This document shows, piece after piece, positions 41,209 to 52,052 of a stretch of DNA of 64,000 bases (position 1 is the first letter of the stretch; each line of letters opens with the position of its first letter). The notes below the pieces were generated by a model that saw only the letters and a program-made list of their open reading frames with translations, was not told the DNA's origin and did no database searches. A program made the position numbers and the translations under genes. The DNA lies in contig CAKOGP040001759.1 of NCBI GenBank assembly GCA_933822405.4, forward strand, positions 305,645-369,644, given 5' to 3'. The DNA is from Cylindrotheca closterium (lineage: Eukaryota; Bacillariophyta; Bacillariophyceae; Bacillariales; Bacillariaceae).

Positions 41209-44200
41209 CTACCAACCCAGGATCATCTTTCTGAACTTGATGAGTAGCTCAGCGTTCAATGGTTTTGTCAACATGTCAGCTGGTTGCTCTTTTGTATCTA
41301 TCTTGTGAATAGTAATCCCATTACCAATGTATGACCTGAAATGATGTAGCCTGCAGTTTAGGTGCTTTGTTCTTGGTCGAAACTTATGCACTCTAGCAAT
41401 TTCCAGAGCTCCGGTATTGTCTTCAAATACTCGGCAGTGTACCTCTGCAATTGGGCTTTCAATCGGGATTTCATACTTGATCATCTCCTTGAAAAGGTTC
41501 ATGATGGGTATTGCTTCACGAAGTGAGTAAGAGATTCCAGTGTATTCTGACTCTGTTGATGATAACGCAATCTCAGTTTGCAGCTGCGACTTCCAGACGA
41601 TAGGACAACCTGCGAAATTGATGAAGTAGCCATGCCTTGATCTTGCTGTATCGCAATCCTCATATTCTTTGGGATCCCAATTTCCAGCGAAGTCAGCATC
41701 GACGTAGACCTCCAATCCTTTCGTTCTATCAGGTCGTAGAATCAATCCTTTGTCTTTCGTGCCCTTGAGATATCGCGCCAACCATCGTACTGCCTCGCCA
41801 TGCTCCTTTTTTGGGCATGTACTAAACCTTGCACACTGGTGAACAATATAAGCGATGTCCGGCCTTGAACCCTTCTCCAGGTAGTTTAATTTTCCAATGA
41901 CAGATCTGTAGTGAAACGATCCATCAAACTCTGGAGAATCAGAATGTTTTGACAACAGCTTTGATGATGCTGCTGGGATTGGTCGTGTCGCCGTGTCCTC
42001 CTGCATGTTTAGGTCCTTCAGAATCTGATCAATCAAATGTGGTTGGGTGAGGTGTATAGAACCGTCAGGCTTCCTTTCAATGTTAACCCCAAGAAAGTCT
42101 TGAATGTCCCCTTCATCAGTAATGTCCAGGATTTCCCCAATTTCAGCCACAACTCGGTCAATCTCGGCTTGATCGGGTCCCGCAAGAATGGAGTTGTCTG
42201 TGTACAAAACTTACATCACATTTCCTTTGTAAAAGACACATTCATCGTAATTGGATTTCTTGAATTCCAATTTATCGACGAGAACCTTCGTCAAATATTG
42301 ATACCAGACTCGGCTTGCTGCCTTTCCTCCATAAATGTTTTGATGCAACTTTAAAATGTATTCGTTACTGTTTCCATCGACAACTTTGAAACCAGCTGGA
42401 AGTTTCATGTAGAGCTCCCTCTCAACTGGTGCTTGCGGAAATGCCAGGACATAGTCGATCTGCTTGGTTTTCCACCCAAGCATTGCAGAGACAATCAGAA
42501 GAGTTCGAATCGAGTTCCAACTTGCGACCGGTGCATATGTTTGGTCGTAGTCTCGTCCATATTTCATTTTGGACCCATCAAAGTTCAATCTTGCTTTGTA
42601 CTTTTTGACTTCCCTCGTTCGAATATCTCGTTTTCGTTTCATTTGCCATACCGTTGGAAAGATTGTGGCTCCCTCTGGAACTGATGTCCGATGGATGATT
42701 GAGAAGTTCTCGTTCTTGAGTTGGTCTTCCCATTCCTTCTTCATCGCCTTTCGAAATTCACCTGCATCCTTCTCACGCATAGCTTCATGCATGTACATTG
42801 TGTCAGGGTCAGAGGTTGCCTTGAAAATCTTCAACGGATCCTGCTCGGCTTCTCCAGAGTAAGCTGGGAACATTGCTTCAAAGCAGAATATTTCACCTTC
42901 AATACCGTTCTTCGTTGCGCTTGACAGCTCCGCCGCCATTACTTTCAATATGGTCTCTGCCGGATGAGAAATCGAAGATGTATTGGGCACCTGTTGGCTT
43001 TCAGGTTGACGCTCTCCTCCATCCTCCATTGGTGGATCTGAGCGGCCAGCTTCCTCTTCATTGTGTGGGACTGGACTTGTAGATTCGTCAGGTTGCTGCA
43101 GCTTGTTGGTTTCTCCAGGAGTAGAATTTCCAATCATGTCATCATCATTGATGTGCATCGGCTCCGACACTCCAGTTTCCATTCTAACTCTCTTGTTCGA
43201 TTGTTGTGGAACTCCCTCTGGCTCTGGCATCGTCCTCTTCAACTTGTTGGTTGACTCATTTGAGGGATGCATGGCTCCTTTCTTTGGTACCTGGAGTCCA
43301 GCTCTCATTTGCCAGTGAGTATCGTACTTATCTTGCTTCACTGTATTAAATCCTTTGTCAAAAGTGACATGGAATTGCGGCGATACCAAGCCTGTCAATC
43401 GATTCAAAACAAGGGCAACGTTTCTTCCATGATTCGGTGATCTACCAAGGTAGATTCCAACTCGAGATCTAGCTTCCCACTTGTTCAAGAATCCTTGTCC
43501 TGTTTGCAGTTTCGGATCCAATACGTAGACAGGACATCCAAATGGAATCCAATGCTTGTTGTGGGTTTGAATGTCAGTCTGACTGAAGAGTTGCAATGGC
43601 GATCGCCCTTTCTCATCCCTCAGGTTTGGCGCTTCATTAATTGCGTCATTTGCCATCCTGATTGCATACGGCCAGAGGTGAGCAATCCCAGGCATTCTCC
43701 ACCTGTTATTCATGTGAATGAGCATTGACCTTGCCAAGTCTTGTAGTGACCGAATCCTTCGTTCAGCTAGTCCATTTGAATGATGTGCATTGACTCCTGC
43801 AAACGTTAGTGTCTGCTCAAGTCGTCTGCATTCATCGACCCATTTATTCGCACGGAACACTCCATTATCTGCATGGTATGCCTTGATTGTTGCTCCATGT
43901 TGTTTTGCGTAGGCTTCAAAGGCTTTCTTTCCCATAATTGTTTCATCCGCACTCGTGGACTTCTGAAGATAAACAAAGCCGAGACCAGAGTATTGGTCCA
44001 CGTAGATGGTCGCACATGTGTAGCGCTTCTTCGTGAGAATTCCAGTCATCTGGGCTACCAAGCCTGGAGTGGGAGAGATCAACTGATCGACCGATACGAC
44101 TTGTCCTGGTGTCCTCACATCTGTCTTCTCAGTCCAATGTTTTCGACGCTTGTGTCTCCATTGTCGTCTCGTTGCTTTTGCGAAGAGGCATGAGCTGCAT

Positions 44201-45663
44201 GTAGGTGGGTGTACATTGGCGAGGCGCCTTGGTATGATGCCTTGCTTAGCCATGTTTTGCAGTTTTGCCATGGAGATGTGTGCCATCCGGTGGTGATAGC
44301 GAAGTAGTTCTTGGGCTGGCGTAGTTGCCTGCTTCTCCTCCTCCTCGTCGATGACTACCGGTGGTCGGTCTCCAGTGGTGGTCCTTCCATCCAAATCAAA
44401 TGTAGTGTGTCGCGGTTCAGGTGTTGTTTGCTTTGCCTTCAGTGGATTAAGTTGTCTGATTGGGCGAAGTAAGTTTGGCAGGAATGATGTGTTATTGTCG
44501 TTCTTTTCGGTTGGTGGTGGAACATCGTCGTCATCATCTTCACCACCCTCATCGTCGCTCACAACTCCAGCTGGCATGGCGTATATTGGTGTGTCATCAT
44601 TCGTGTCAATCTTGCACTCCTTGCAGAACAGATCAAAATTCTTGAATCCAGGAGCAAGATAGAAAGTTGCCACGTTATCATGTTCTCCAAGGTAGACATC
44701 CATTGTATATTGTCGTCTATCCCAAAATACCTGACAGCGATTGTAGAGTGTAGATTCTCCAATGCCATCCTTGGTTGTCTCGGATAGCTTTTTCATAGGC
44801 GTGACTCGTCCTCTCAATTGCGTCTGAGCCCAATGTTGTGGACTCAAAAGGCGGCATTTACCATGAGGAACGTAATAGGAATTCGGTATGGAGAACCGAT
44901 GTAGCTGTCCTTCATTGTCGTGCCACTTCCAAACAATTGTCCCCTTGAATACATTCCAAACTCGTTCTCCACCAAAACCCTTGATCGAACGCTTCACAGG
45001 TACCAACGGTCCCTCAAAATCAGTAGCAACATGGGAGATGCATGCACTTGCACGATTGTCGATTCCAACCTTTCCAGAATCCGTATCAAACTTGCAATTG
45101 TTGTGATGAGTTGCTTCTCCTTCTGAATTTGTAGTCTCGTGAACGTAGATCAGTGTCGTCTTAGCATACAACAGCTTATTTCGAACTCGATAGTGGGGGT
45201 GATTTAGTTTTCGTTTGTTCGGATGCACCCTGTTCAATTCCCTTTTGATCCAGGTCTCCTTAGTGAGAGGCTCGTAATCCTCATTCATTGATTCAGCTAG
45301 GTAATGCATATGTTTTGCCCTCTTGTACGCCGCTCTAGTGTAGTAGGCGGTCCAGTTGTCGTCCATAGTGTCAAAGAACTCCATAATCGGACTGATGTAG
45401 TTTCGAAGTGTGTCAGTCAACCGTTTCGTTGCGTCATTCCATCGATTCCATCTGTGAGATTTTGGAACATATCGTTTTCCTGTGTCATAATTCTCCAGGA
45501 ATGGGTCCAAAATTAGGCAGAAATAGACAACAGTGAAGATCCAAACAATTTTCCCTATACGTATTAGGTGTGGCGTGATGCACTCCCAGATACATGGTAG
45601 GAGGGAGTTGTTGTATGATGTCTTCGTCTTCTGCTTGTAACCCTCTCTTGGACCCTTGACATG
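41209..45663 (-). pseudogene. pol: Copia pol: integrase, reverse transcriptase, RNase H (interrupted)
   Basis: Open without an ATG from just after the gag stop. About 100 codons in comes IDNRASACISH, probably the protease region. The integrase zinc finger is H..H (YHHRMAHIS) with CSSCLFAKA, and the catalytic core is seen as VDQLIS / YHADNGVF / GLAERRIRSLQ. Reverse transcriptase begins near TVWQMKRKRDIRTREVKKYK and includes QIDYVLAFPQAP. A UAA at 42211-42213 then ends the frame two codons before LYTDNSIL, which should be the YxDD catalytic box; its last Asp is Asn here. Beyond it the frame is open to RNase H (VYVDADFAG, LSSTESEY, ADMLTKPL). The stop and the Asp-to-Asn change together predict a dead reverse transcriptase in this copy. 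Confidence 0.85.
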
Positions 45664-47043
45664 TCATTCGCTAGTGCTGTAGACATCCGATTCGTAGCCT
45701 CCAGTCAAACCAGCCAAGTATTCTTCGTCAACAGCTGTCTTCAACTCAATCTTCGGGGCTGCTCCTCCAGAAGATCTCTTCTTTGGATCGAACTTGTTCT
45801 TCTTTTTGAACGGTTTGCAGTCCTTTGGCTTGTGAGCTCGCCAAACTCCTCCACAGTGTCCACCAGTCGCTTCACAGCACCAATGCCAATCAATCTTATT
45901 CCAATGCTTGGTTTCATTGATTTTATCGTGTGGTGGTGCATGGTTGAACCAATCCGGCCTTTCCTGTTTCTGATTCTTCTTTCTTGGAGCTGGCTTCCTG
46001 TCATCGTCGTCTTTCTTTCTTTTCTTCTTGGTTTCAAGCTTCTGCTTCATATCAGAAATCTTGGCCTGCAATGCCATGATTTGCTCATCAACTTGCGTAG
46101 GAGCTTCCCACTTTTCTAGCGATACCATGATCTTGTACTTCTTCTCCGCCAGTTTCATAAGCTTTGCTGCAGTGATTGGTCGGTTCTCCATGTCATGGTC
46201 CGTCTCTAGATCGGTAATGTACTTGACAAATTCCTTGTCACTGCACACCATATATCCTCGAAAGAGGTTCGTCAACAGATCCAATGTTTGCTCTCCACGC
46301 GCCTGCAATCCTTCGAGTAGCATCTTAACGTGCATGTTGAACTTGATGATATCGTTGTTGACCGTTGGCAGGTAGAGATCCAGAGTGGCAAGTCGTTGAC
46401 GTAGCATACCAGTCGTTGCATTTGAATCCAAATAGGACTCCCGAACTACCACCTTCAGCAAGCAGAGCCCAGATGGATAGCGATTGTATTGTCCAGACAT
46501 GAGCTTGTAGTCAGAACTGTGAATGTTGACCTTCGCTTTTCCAAGAGTAGAAAGTGATTTCATGATGCATTCGTAGAGCATCCGGTCGTCTTGGGACTTC
46601 CTGTATCCATTGTTCCAGTAGCTGCGTTCATGAATTTCAATCTCTTCAAGGGTAATAGATCCATATTCAGTCAAAAGGTTGACCATGGTTCCATCAGCTT
46701 TTGGAACATGTAGGATGCCTCCACGAGTCGACCATCCAAATTCATCGGCTCTTTCACCAAGGTTCTTCATGAACTGGTAAAAGTTATCGGAGGTACAATC
46801 GAAAAGAGTCTCCTCGTCCAACCTCCTTGTTGCGCTGCGAAAAAGGTAATAGTGTTGCTTGTTTCCAGCGTACTGGAGCGTTCCCCTTGTTGCTTGTCCA
46901 GGAGTCAAACTTCCAGGTCCACCATTTTCTCCTCCTCCTGGAGCAGGACCATCTTGGTCGCCTCCTCCAATTGCGCGATCATTGGCTACTGGGATCTCAG
47001 CGTAGTCTCTTCGAGGTAGATTCCTGAGTGAGCCCCTGTCCAT
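45664..47043 (-). CDS. gag: Copia gag
   Basis: 459 aa from ATG. The N-terminus is Gly/Pro rich; the middle is helical capsid-like (LNMHVKMLLEGLQARGEQTL-type helices are seen between about residues 250 and 330). The C-terminus has a basic stretch and a Cys/His array, WHWCCEATGGHCGGVWRAHK then DC, that resembles a modified zinc knuckle for RNA binding. It ends ...TSE followed by UGA, in the same frame as pol, with a C after the stop. Gag would form the virus-like particle of the element. Confidence 0.85.
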   Translation of the reverse strand: MDRGSLRNLPRRDYAEIPVANDRAIGGGDQDGPAPGGGENGGPGSLTPGQATRGTLQYAGNKQHYYLFRSATRRLDEETLFDCTSDNFYQFMKNLGERADEFGWSTRGGILHVPKADGTMVNLLTEYGSITLEEIEIHERSYWNNGYRKSQDDRMLYECIMKSLSTLGKAKVNIHSSDYKLMSGQYNRYPSGLCLLKVVVRESYLDSNATTGMLRQRLATLDLYLPTVNNDIIKFNMHVKMLLEGLQARGEQTLDLLTNLFRGYMVCSDKEFVKYITDLETDHDMENRPITAAKLMKLAEKKYKIMVSLEKWEAPTQVDEQIMALQAKISDMKQKLETKKKRKKDDDDRKPAPRKKNQKQERPDWFNHAPPHDKINETKHWNKIDWHWCCEATGGHCGGVWRAHKPKDCKPFKKKNKFDPKKRSSGGAAPKIELKTAVDEEYLAGLTGGYESDVYSTSE

Positions 47044-47091
47044 TCAGCAGAGTATGAACGTACCTGCTAGTTCCTTATCGCAGAGGGAGCG

Positions 47092-47458
47092 TGTAACAAA
47101 ACCACGTTGATAAGGCTCAAACTAGGTTTTGGGGCGTTGTCAATTTGGGGTTGAATATAGTTTCGTTTGAAAATCGATTTTAAAATATTATGAGCAGTTT
47201 GAAGACTCAAACTTCTTTTAGTCGTGCTACATTCGTCTGATCTGATCTGAACCAACTCCAACCAATCCCGCTGGATTGTTAGTTATAGAATGTTGGAGAT
47301 GTAGCGTGATAGCCGTAGCTTCTACGCTGACAACTTCCTCTGATCTGATCAAGTTGGATTCGTGTTGAGTTTTCTCACCGAATCCGACTCACTCGATCAC
47401 TCAGACATTCAGTCGATTCGATCAAATCTCAGACCTCAGAATCCCTGGTATTCGTTCA
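47092..47458 (-). repeat. 5' LTR of the copia element
   Basis: 367 bp, no difference seen from the other LTR. It carries the element promoter, reading away from the neighbouring plus-strand gene. The primer-binding site expected inside it (below 47092) was not recognised as complementary to any tRNA I know. Confidence 0.95.
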
Positions 47459-47464
47459 AATAGT
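47459..47464. repeat. Target-site duplication, right copy
   Basis: AATAGT directly after the LTR end CA, matching 40806-40811. Confidence 0.75.
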
Positions 47465-47657
47465 CAAAATCATTTGGTGGACATGCGACTCATCCGACTT
47501 GCAGCAATTTTCAGGATCTTATTCAGACCCTCAATGAGTGGAAATCACAACCTCTCATCGCATACCGGTATATTGTGTATAGTGTCATCGATACTCTTCT
47601 CATTGTTACAGATTGCCCGTCTGCATAATCCATCACATCAGGAACAGAATAACCTAG

Positions 47658-49488
47658 ATGGTCTTTTATTACTCCATCCGTGGTGGTCCCTGCCGGAATG
47701 CCAATTCTCACATTATTCTGGACGGCAACAAAGACATTATTTGTTATGTGGGCCGAGACAAGCATGAAAACGAATTCCTCATCAAATATGGCTGGCCAGG
47801 GGATATCTGGTTTCACGTCGACTCGTTGTCGTCTGCACATGTTTACTTTCGGATTAAGAACTTACACAGCAATACCCGGATTCCTGTGGACGGAATACCC
47901 ATTGATGATTGTAAGTCTGCGATCTGCAATACTATGATCGGTGTGCTCTGCATCATCTCATCAGTTTCATATACTTCGCAATGATCCAATCGTATCTCAC
48001 CTAAATATTTTACTAATCCAATCCAATCCAATATAATATATTAATATTAATATTAATATTGATGTTACAGTGCCTACGGATACCATCTACGACATGATGC
48101 AAATTTGCAAGAACAACTCGATCGCAGGAAGTAAGCTGGCATCCTGCAAAATGGTGTACACACCCCATTCCAATCTCAAAAAGACATTTGAAATGGACAG
48201 TGGTACTGTCACCTACCACAACACGAAACTATGCCGGTATGGTAGATGTGACAAGGATCGGCCGCGCATCAAGGAATTGGAAAAACAAAAGTCAGAGGAC
48301 ATTACGATTGACTTTTACGAGGAGTTTCAGCAACATGAACGGCATATGGTTACCCGGAAGAAACACGAACGGAAGCAGGGTACAACCAGTTCCGCTGCTG
48401 CTACTGCTATTTATGATCCCGTGATGGAAGATTTGAAGCATTTGAAACACAAGTCCAAGCGACAAGGGGATGAACTATCAGGAATCGACGCGGCGTTGGA
48501 AGAAATGGGTTTTGCCAAGTCTATTGCTACTCCTAATACTACTCTTGACGACGACGGACATCATGGTGATGGTGATGATGATGATGATTCCAGGTCCAGG
48601 GATCCATTATGGATGCAGGAAGATAAACGACGGCGAATGGAAACATCGAACCCATATCTCATCTTTCTGTGCGAACGTGGATACCCATTGGACCAAGCAA
48701 AGCAGACGTTGGAAACCCATCCCAAGAAGCTTGCCGCTCTTAAAGCTCTCTTTTTTTCCTGTGCTGAGGATAAGGGTATGGACAGTAGCTCAACTGGTGG
48801 CGACGTTGATAAGGAAGAACTAAAAAGTGCCCGTCAGGAGGAAAAGGAAGTATTGCAAGCCATTTTTGGAGAAGACGACCCGAACGTTCAGTTTCAAGAG
48901 GGTGACGAATCCAATCTGGATTCTGTCTTTCCAATTACCATATATGAGCCTCCAGATCGATACGAACTGCCACCTCCATTATTGATGGAAGTCTATGCGA
49001 GCAATACAAACTATCCGCTGCATGGACCTCCGGTGCTAGCGGTCAAGGGTGGTGGTCTCTCCGAGGCAATATTGAATAAATTGACGCATTTGCTAGTGAA
49101 GGAAGCCATGACTAGAGCCGAAGAAGAAGCTGGAGACCCACAAATATTTAATTTGATACAATTTGTCGGAGAACAAGTCGAAGCGTTGGTAGAAGAAGAA
49201 AGTGTCGAACTGAAGAAGCAAGAAGAGGAACGACGGGCCGAGCAAGCAAAGGCAGCCAAGGAAGCCGCAGTAGAAAAAGCCAAGAAAGAAGGCCCATCTC
49301 AGACAGTCTTTCACAATGATGCCGAACGTCGAGCCTATGCACTTGGGATAGTCGCAGCGGGTGCAGCTCTAGCAGCCGAGAGCGGTAATGCTGGTGCGGG
49401 TAGTATGCTTCCAAAAGCTAAGAAAGAGGAGAAGCACTACGATACTGGTGTTAGCGACAAGAGCTTGATCGAAGACATGTTTGGTTAA
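47658..49488 (+). CDS. CCDC25/NFACT-R domain protein fused to UBA-like and RWD domains
   Basis: Exons 47658-47910 and 48071-49488, 160-bp intron (phase 1), about 556 aa. The N-terminus MVFYYSIRG, with [20 protein letters not shown] and [10 protein letters not shown], is the NFACT-R fold of CCDC25. It continues after the intron with [11 protein letters not shown] and a long charged helix. Known CCDC25 proteins are about 200 aa; this one goes on with an acidic linker, a UBA-like bundle (about 275-312, [20 protein letters not shown]) and an RWD domain (about 335-455, [14 protein letters not shown] ... [15 protein letters not shown]). A Lys/Glu coiled coil and Ala/Gly-rich tail follow. RWD and UBA domains act in ubiquitin and translation-control pathways, and NFACT-R in ribosome quality control, so a link between these is plausible. 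The promoter is shortened by the LTR element ending 193 bp upstream. Confidence 0.8.
48037..48060. repeat. AT-rich (TTAATA)n microsatellite in the intron
   Basis: Short tandem TTAATA/AATATT units just before the 3' splice site of the CCDC25-like gene; could affect branch-point spacing. Confidence 0.7.
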
Positions 49489-50019
49489 AAGTATCCCATT
49501 ATAAGTAGGTAGTATAATAGAAATTTACACGACAGTAGTGACACCTTTTGGTACCAGAGCAGCAGACATACACCATATAAAATACATCTCTAAAGCCTCT
49601 ACCGGTATATAATTTAAAGTCAGTTTGTTTGCGGTTATAGTGTTCGGCGGCAAACTGACGTCATCAACATTCGTTTCGCCTGCATGTAACTTTTTGTACC
49701 ATCACTCAAGTCGCTTGAAACCAGTGCTGCTGGCGAGCTATTTCTTTTTCGGGTACCAGCATGGCATTAAATGAAGGTGCTTCTCCACTTAAGGCTGCAC
49801 TTGCGGCATCGCCTCCTCGGCACTCAGTATCACGCGACAAAAAATGTCTGATGCAAAATATATGAAATAACCTATGGACAAAAGTTACTTGCCATTGAGC
49901 TGGTTCATTACTACTGTATATATACCTTTACCAAGAAGGTTATTGTCTTCTTTCACCTGTTTCCACTACGCAGTACATTGTACTAGATATAATATCAAAT
50001 CTGCTACAATAGGATAACC
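49489..50019. other. Intergenic, nothing recognised
   Basis: TACCGGTA at 49600. Presumed terminator of the CCDC25-like gene and promoter of the kinase. Confidence 0.4.
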
Positions 50020-51570
50020 ATGGGGGCTGAAGAGAATGGCAGACTGCAGGTCGCCATTGATTATTACCAAAAGCAGGTTGCCAGTTCCAATCTTCCAAGG
50101 GACATGTTGGACGAAATCCCAAGGTTCGCAGTGGACGAATTAGAAGCTGGTGCTATGCTCGGAACCGGAGGATTCTGTTCGGTCCAAGAAGTAAAAGGCT
50201 TCAAGCTTCCAGAGGAGGCTCCAGCGGCTCGAGATGATCACGATGATTACGACGAAGACGAAGCCGAGGATGCCTTTGAAATTGGCGGCGATGCCGAACT
50301 GGAGGCGGGCGAAGTCGAGTCTCGCAAATTCATTGCCAAGCACTGCTACAGAAGCAACGGAGATGCTCGATACGCCATTAAGAAACTGAAACCTTCAATT
50401 ATTGCCGATGAAAATGGATTTCTGAATGGCATTGTGGATTTGGCAAGCGAGACTGATTTTCTGTCAGCCTTGGAACATCCCAACATTATCAAACTACGTG
50501 GAATCGCGCTGAAGGAAGACTTGTTCAAACCGGAAAATTTCTTGATTTTGGACCGACTGTATGACACTTTGGAGTCTCGCATCCCCAAATGGAAGGCCAC
50601 AGAAGCGTCGGCAGGAGCCAAGAAAATGTTCAAGAGTAAATCACAGAAACAAATGCTGAAGGAAGTCAAGGAAGAGCGCATGGAATGTACTCTTGATCTA
50701 GCCTCCGCTGTGGCGTATTTGCATGAGAGAAAAATAATTCACCGTGATTTGAAAAGCGAGAACATTGGCTTTGATGTGGTAAGTGCTGAGCAGGAAATGT
50801 CAGGTTGTGGAAGGACGAGGTCATTATAGATGGAATTGAGAAGACTGGACTTGATTCATTCTCACACAATCCTACTGCAACTCTATTTTCATTTTATTAT
50901 ATGATTTCTCTAATTTGTTTCATGTTGCAGCGTGGGGACATTAAGCTATTCGACTTGGGTCTTGCCAAGGAAATCCCCAAAGATGCGAAACCTGGTCAAG
51001 AATTCAACTTTACCGGAATGTGCGGAACTCCCCGATACATGGCGCCCGAGGGTATGTCTTTCTTTGTTTGTTTCTCGTTCAATCACATCAATTGCACACC
51101 TGCATCCTGCATGAGAGTAATTGTTGGAATCAGAGACTGCATGGTTATTTGGCTAACAACGTATTGTACTATTTTTTCTTCTTCATTCAGTTGCTCTTGG
51201 CAAACCCTACAACGAAAAGTCGGATGTCTACTCTCTCAGTCTGTTGGGATGGGAGACTTTGGAATTGACCCTTCCGTATGCCAATTTTACCACGGAACGC
51301 TTCATTCAACATGTCTGGAAGGAAGATGGCCCCAAAGTCCGTCCACCTATTTCGAAAAAGATATCGCCCAAGGTCAAGACATTGTTGGAAAAGGCATGGG
51401 GTGAAAATCAAAGAGCGAGACCTTCGGCTTCGGAATTTGAAGACATTATGAGAAAAGAGTGTGTGGCCTTTAATCAAGAGATTGGAACGGACTCTGGTCG
51501 TTCTAGACGATCCACCTATATCTTTGTCAAGGGGCAAGGTGAGACGGTCAATGCGAATAAGCGCCGATAG
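50020..51570 (+). CDS. TKL-like protein kinase
   Basis: Three exons, 50020-50778, 50931-51051 and 51191-51570 (introns 152 and 139 bp), 419 aa. The glycine loop LGTGGFCSVQEV is followed by an unusual insert of about 50 residues, strongly acidic (DDHDDYDEDEAED), before YAIKKLKP with the ATP-anchoring Lys. The catalytic loop IIHRDLKSENIGFD ends at intron 1. Exon 2 has LFDLGLAK, a DLG in place of DFG, and CGTPRYMAPE; exon 3 has VYSLSLLGWETL. Catalytic residues are present, so it is likely active. Architecture and the ENIGFD signature resemble the kinase at 10431-11845. Substrate unknown. Confidence 0.85.
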
Positions 51571-52052
51571 TTAGTTGTATAGATCGGTGGTTGCAAGGTG
51601 TCCGAGTGTTACTGTCAGAGCGATGTGGTTTGGTTATAATCTGTGAAAGCAATCAGTTTGTGTCTTCTTTTCTAAAGCAGGTACCAGGGTTTTATATTAG
51701 AGTCCAGTAGCTACTGGTACTGTAGATGACAATAGAATGGGATGAAGGGACTCGTTCGACTCAAATGTCTCTGTAGTCTGGCATTCGCCACGATTGACCT
51801 GGACTATTTATTTCTCATCATCATCTCGACAGAAGTAACATAATAGAAAGACCTTCCGTTGGACTGCAGAACTCCGTCAGCTACACTCAAAGCACTTCGA
51901 TTAAGCCTCTCTATTCCCCTTTGAACAATATACTGAAAGCGTTACATAGAAAGACTAGATTTCCAGCAAGAAATTAACCTCAGAAGACAACGCAAGAAGC
52001 ACGAGAATTTTCAGTTCCATTCTATCAAAAACTGCACAAAAATAAGAACAAA
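51571..52052. other. Intergenic, nothing recognised
   Basis: Promoter region of the phosphatase gene; a GTACCAGGG...TACTGGTACTG patch near 51682-51722. No gene recognised. Confidence 0.4.

Larger units (their letters stand above)
40812..47458 (-). mobile_element. Ty1/copia LTR retrotransposon (CoDi-like)
   Basis: 6647 bp, transcribed on the minus strand. It is bounded by two 367-bp direct LTRs that I read as identical and flanked by a 6-bp duplication, AATAGT. The order gag, (protease), integrase, reverse transcriptase, RNase H is that of copia elements. Gag and pol occupy one reading frame (47043 down to 41209, 1945 codons) interrupted only by a UGA at 45664-45666 and a UAA at 42211-42213. 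LTR identity means a recent insertion. It sits between two divergent host genes. Confidence 0.95.

Noticed and set aside
45664..45666. Selenocysteine reading of the gag UGA
   Set aside because: I recognised no SECIS-like hairpin, and the residue falls at a domain boundary, so plain readthrough is simpler.
47060..47091. Primer-binding site beside the 5' LTR
   Set aside because: The sequence next to the LTR (CGCTCCCTCTGCGATAAGG on the minus strand) did not match a tRNA 3' end or an initiator-tRNA half that I can recall with confidence.
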